Positions 5,970 to 6,024 of a stretch of 6,024 bases of DNA are shown here, in pieces. The DNA comes from an uncultured Bacilli bacterium (lineage in GTDB: Bacteria; Bacillota_I; Bacilli_A; RF39; UBA660). Numbering within the stretch: the first letter of the stretch is position 1; the number at the start of each line of letters is the position of its first letter. A program made the position numbers and the translations under genes. Below the pieces are notes generated by a model. That model saw only the letters and a program-made list of their open reading frames with translations. It did not search any database and had not been told where the DNA came from. The stretch is from contig CANQCQ010000064.1 of the NCBI GenBank assembly GCA_947589725.1, positions 1-6,024 on the forward strand. The letters run 5' to 3'.

Positions 5970-6024
5970 CTTTTTTTATTTTCTGAATTTCTAAAGAATC
6001 TAACTCTGTTACTTTAGATATTTC
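5956..6024 (-). CDS. C-terminal 22 codons of an unrecognised gene (5' part outside window)
   Basis: In the minus-strand frame ending at TAA 5958-5956, 22 codons stay open to the window edge. The residues are EISKVTELDSLEIQKIKKEMEV, charged and helical-looking, like the end of a soluble or coiled-coil protein. Evidence that it is a gene: an open frame, same strand as its neighbours, and a stop sitting inside a terminator hairpin. The fragment is too short for a family call. It belongs to a transcription unit before the exporter promoters, so it need not be part of the polysaccharide pathway. Confidence -1.
   Translation of the reverse strand, partial: EISKVTELDSLEIQKIKKEMEV

Noticed and set aside
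5945..5982. Plus-strand terminator implying a plus-strand gene
   Set aside because: The stem is followed by T7 on the plus strand, but no plus-strand gene ends here; the hairpin also fits the end of the minus-strand gene whose stop is in its loop.
1..6024. Recoded genetic code (TGA as Trp), as in Mycoplasma-like organisms
   Set aside because: All genes read through fully with TGG for Trp, and TGA ends the ATPase and GtrA genes at positions that match their neighbours' starts.
1..6024. CRISPR arrays, tRNA or rRNA genes, insertion sequences, attachment sites
   Set aside because: I saw no regularly spaced repeats, no cloverleaf or rRNA-like segment, no transposase and no flanking inverted or direct repeats.

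Overview
The window is very A+T-rich (roughly a quarter to 30% G+C by eye). Every gene I can support reads right to left on the minus strand. Stops are TAA and TGA, tryptophans are TGG, ribosome sites are GGAGG-like, promoters are sigma-A-like, and gene junctions are tightly overlapped. This fits a low-GC Gram-positive bacterium (Bacillota, Bacilli or Clostridia type) with the standard bacterial code. The locus is a cell-surface polysaccharide cluster. No species can be named from the sequence alone.

In transcription order (right to left): the last 22 codons of an unrecognised gene enter at the right edge (5956-6024) and end in a hairpin terminator. Two good promoters follow (5890-5918 and 5844-5872). 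They drive the two halves of an ABC-2 polysaccharide exporter: a Wzt/TagH-type ATPase without the usual C-terminal extension (5072-5815) and a Wzm/TagG-type permease (4294-5066). As given, the permease has a one-base deletion near 4477-4479, so it stops after 200 residues. Restoring one base gives a normal 257-residue protein. A terminator (4261-4295) overlaps its stop codon.

A second promoter (4243-4270) starts a four-gene overlapping block: a DPM1-like GT2 glycosyltransferase with one C-terminal membrane helix (3524-4222), a small DUF2304 membrane protein (3178-3531), a GtrA-family four-helix membrane protein (2802-3197), and a large GT-C-like membrane glycosyltransferase (1096-2805). By family precedent this is a three-component side-chain glycosylation module. 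The GT2 loads a sugar onto undecaprenyl phosphate at the inner face, helped by the DUF2304 protein. GtrA is proposed to flip the lipid-sugar, and the GT-C enzyme transfers the sugar to the polymer outside. The order GT2-DUF2304-flippase-GT-C parallels gacI-gacJ-gacK-gacL of the group A streptococcal carbohydrate, with GtrA in the flippase position.

After a 47-base gap with its own extended -10 promoter, a two-domain glycosyltransferase (GT2, then the start of a GT4-like domain) runs off the left edge. It is a candidate for building the polymer backbone. The overall picture is an ABC-exported glycan, perhaps rhamnan-like, decorated outside the membrane. The families and layout are familiar. 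The most notable local points are the exporter lesion with its ATGA junction, and the way side-chain decoration is set apart as its own transcription unit.
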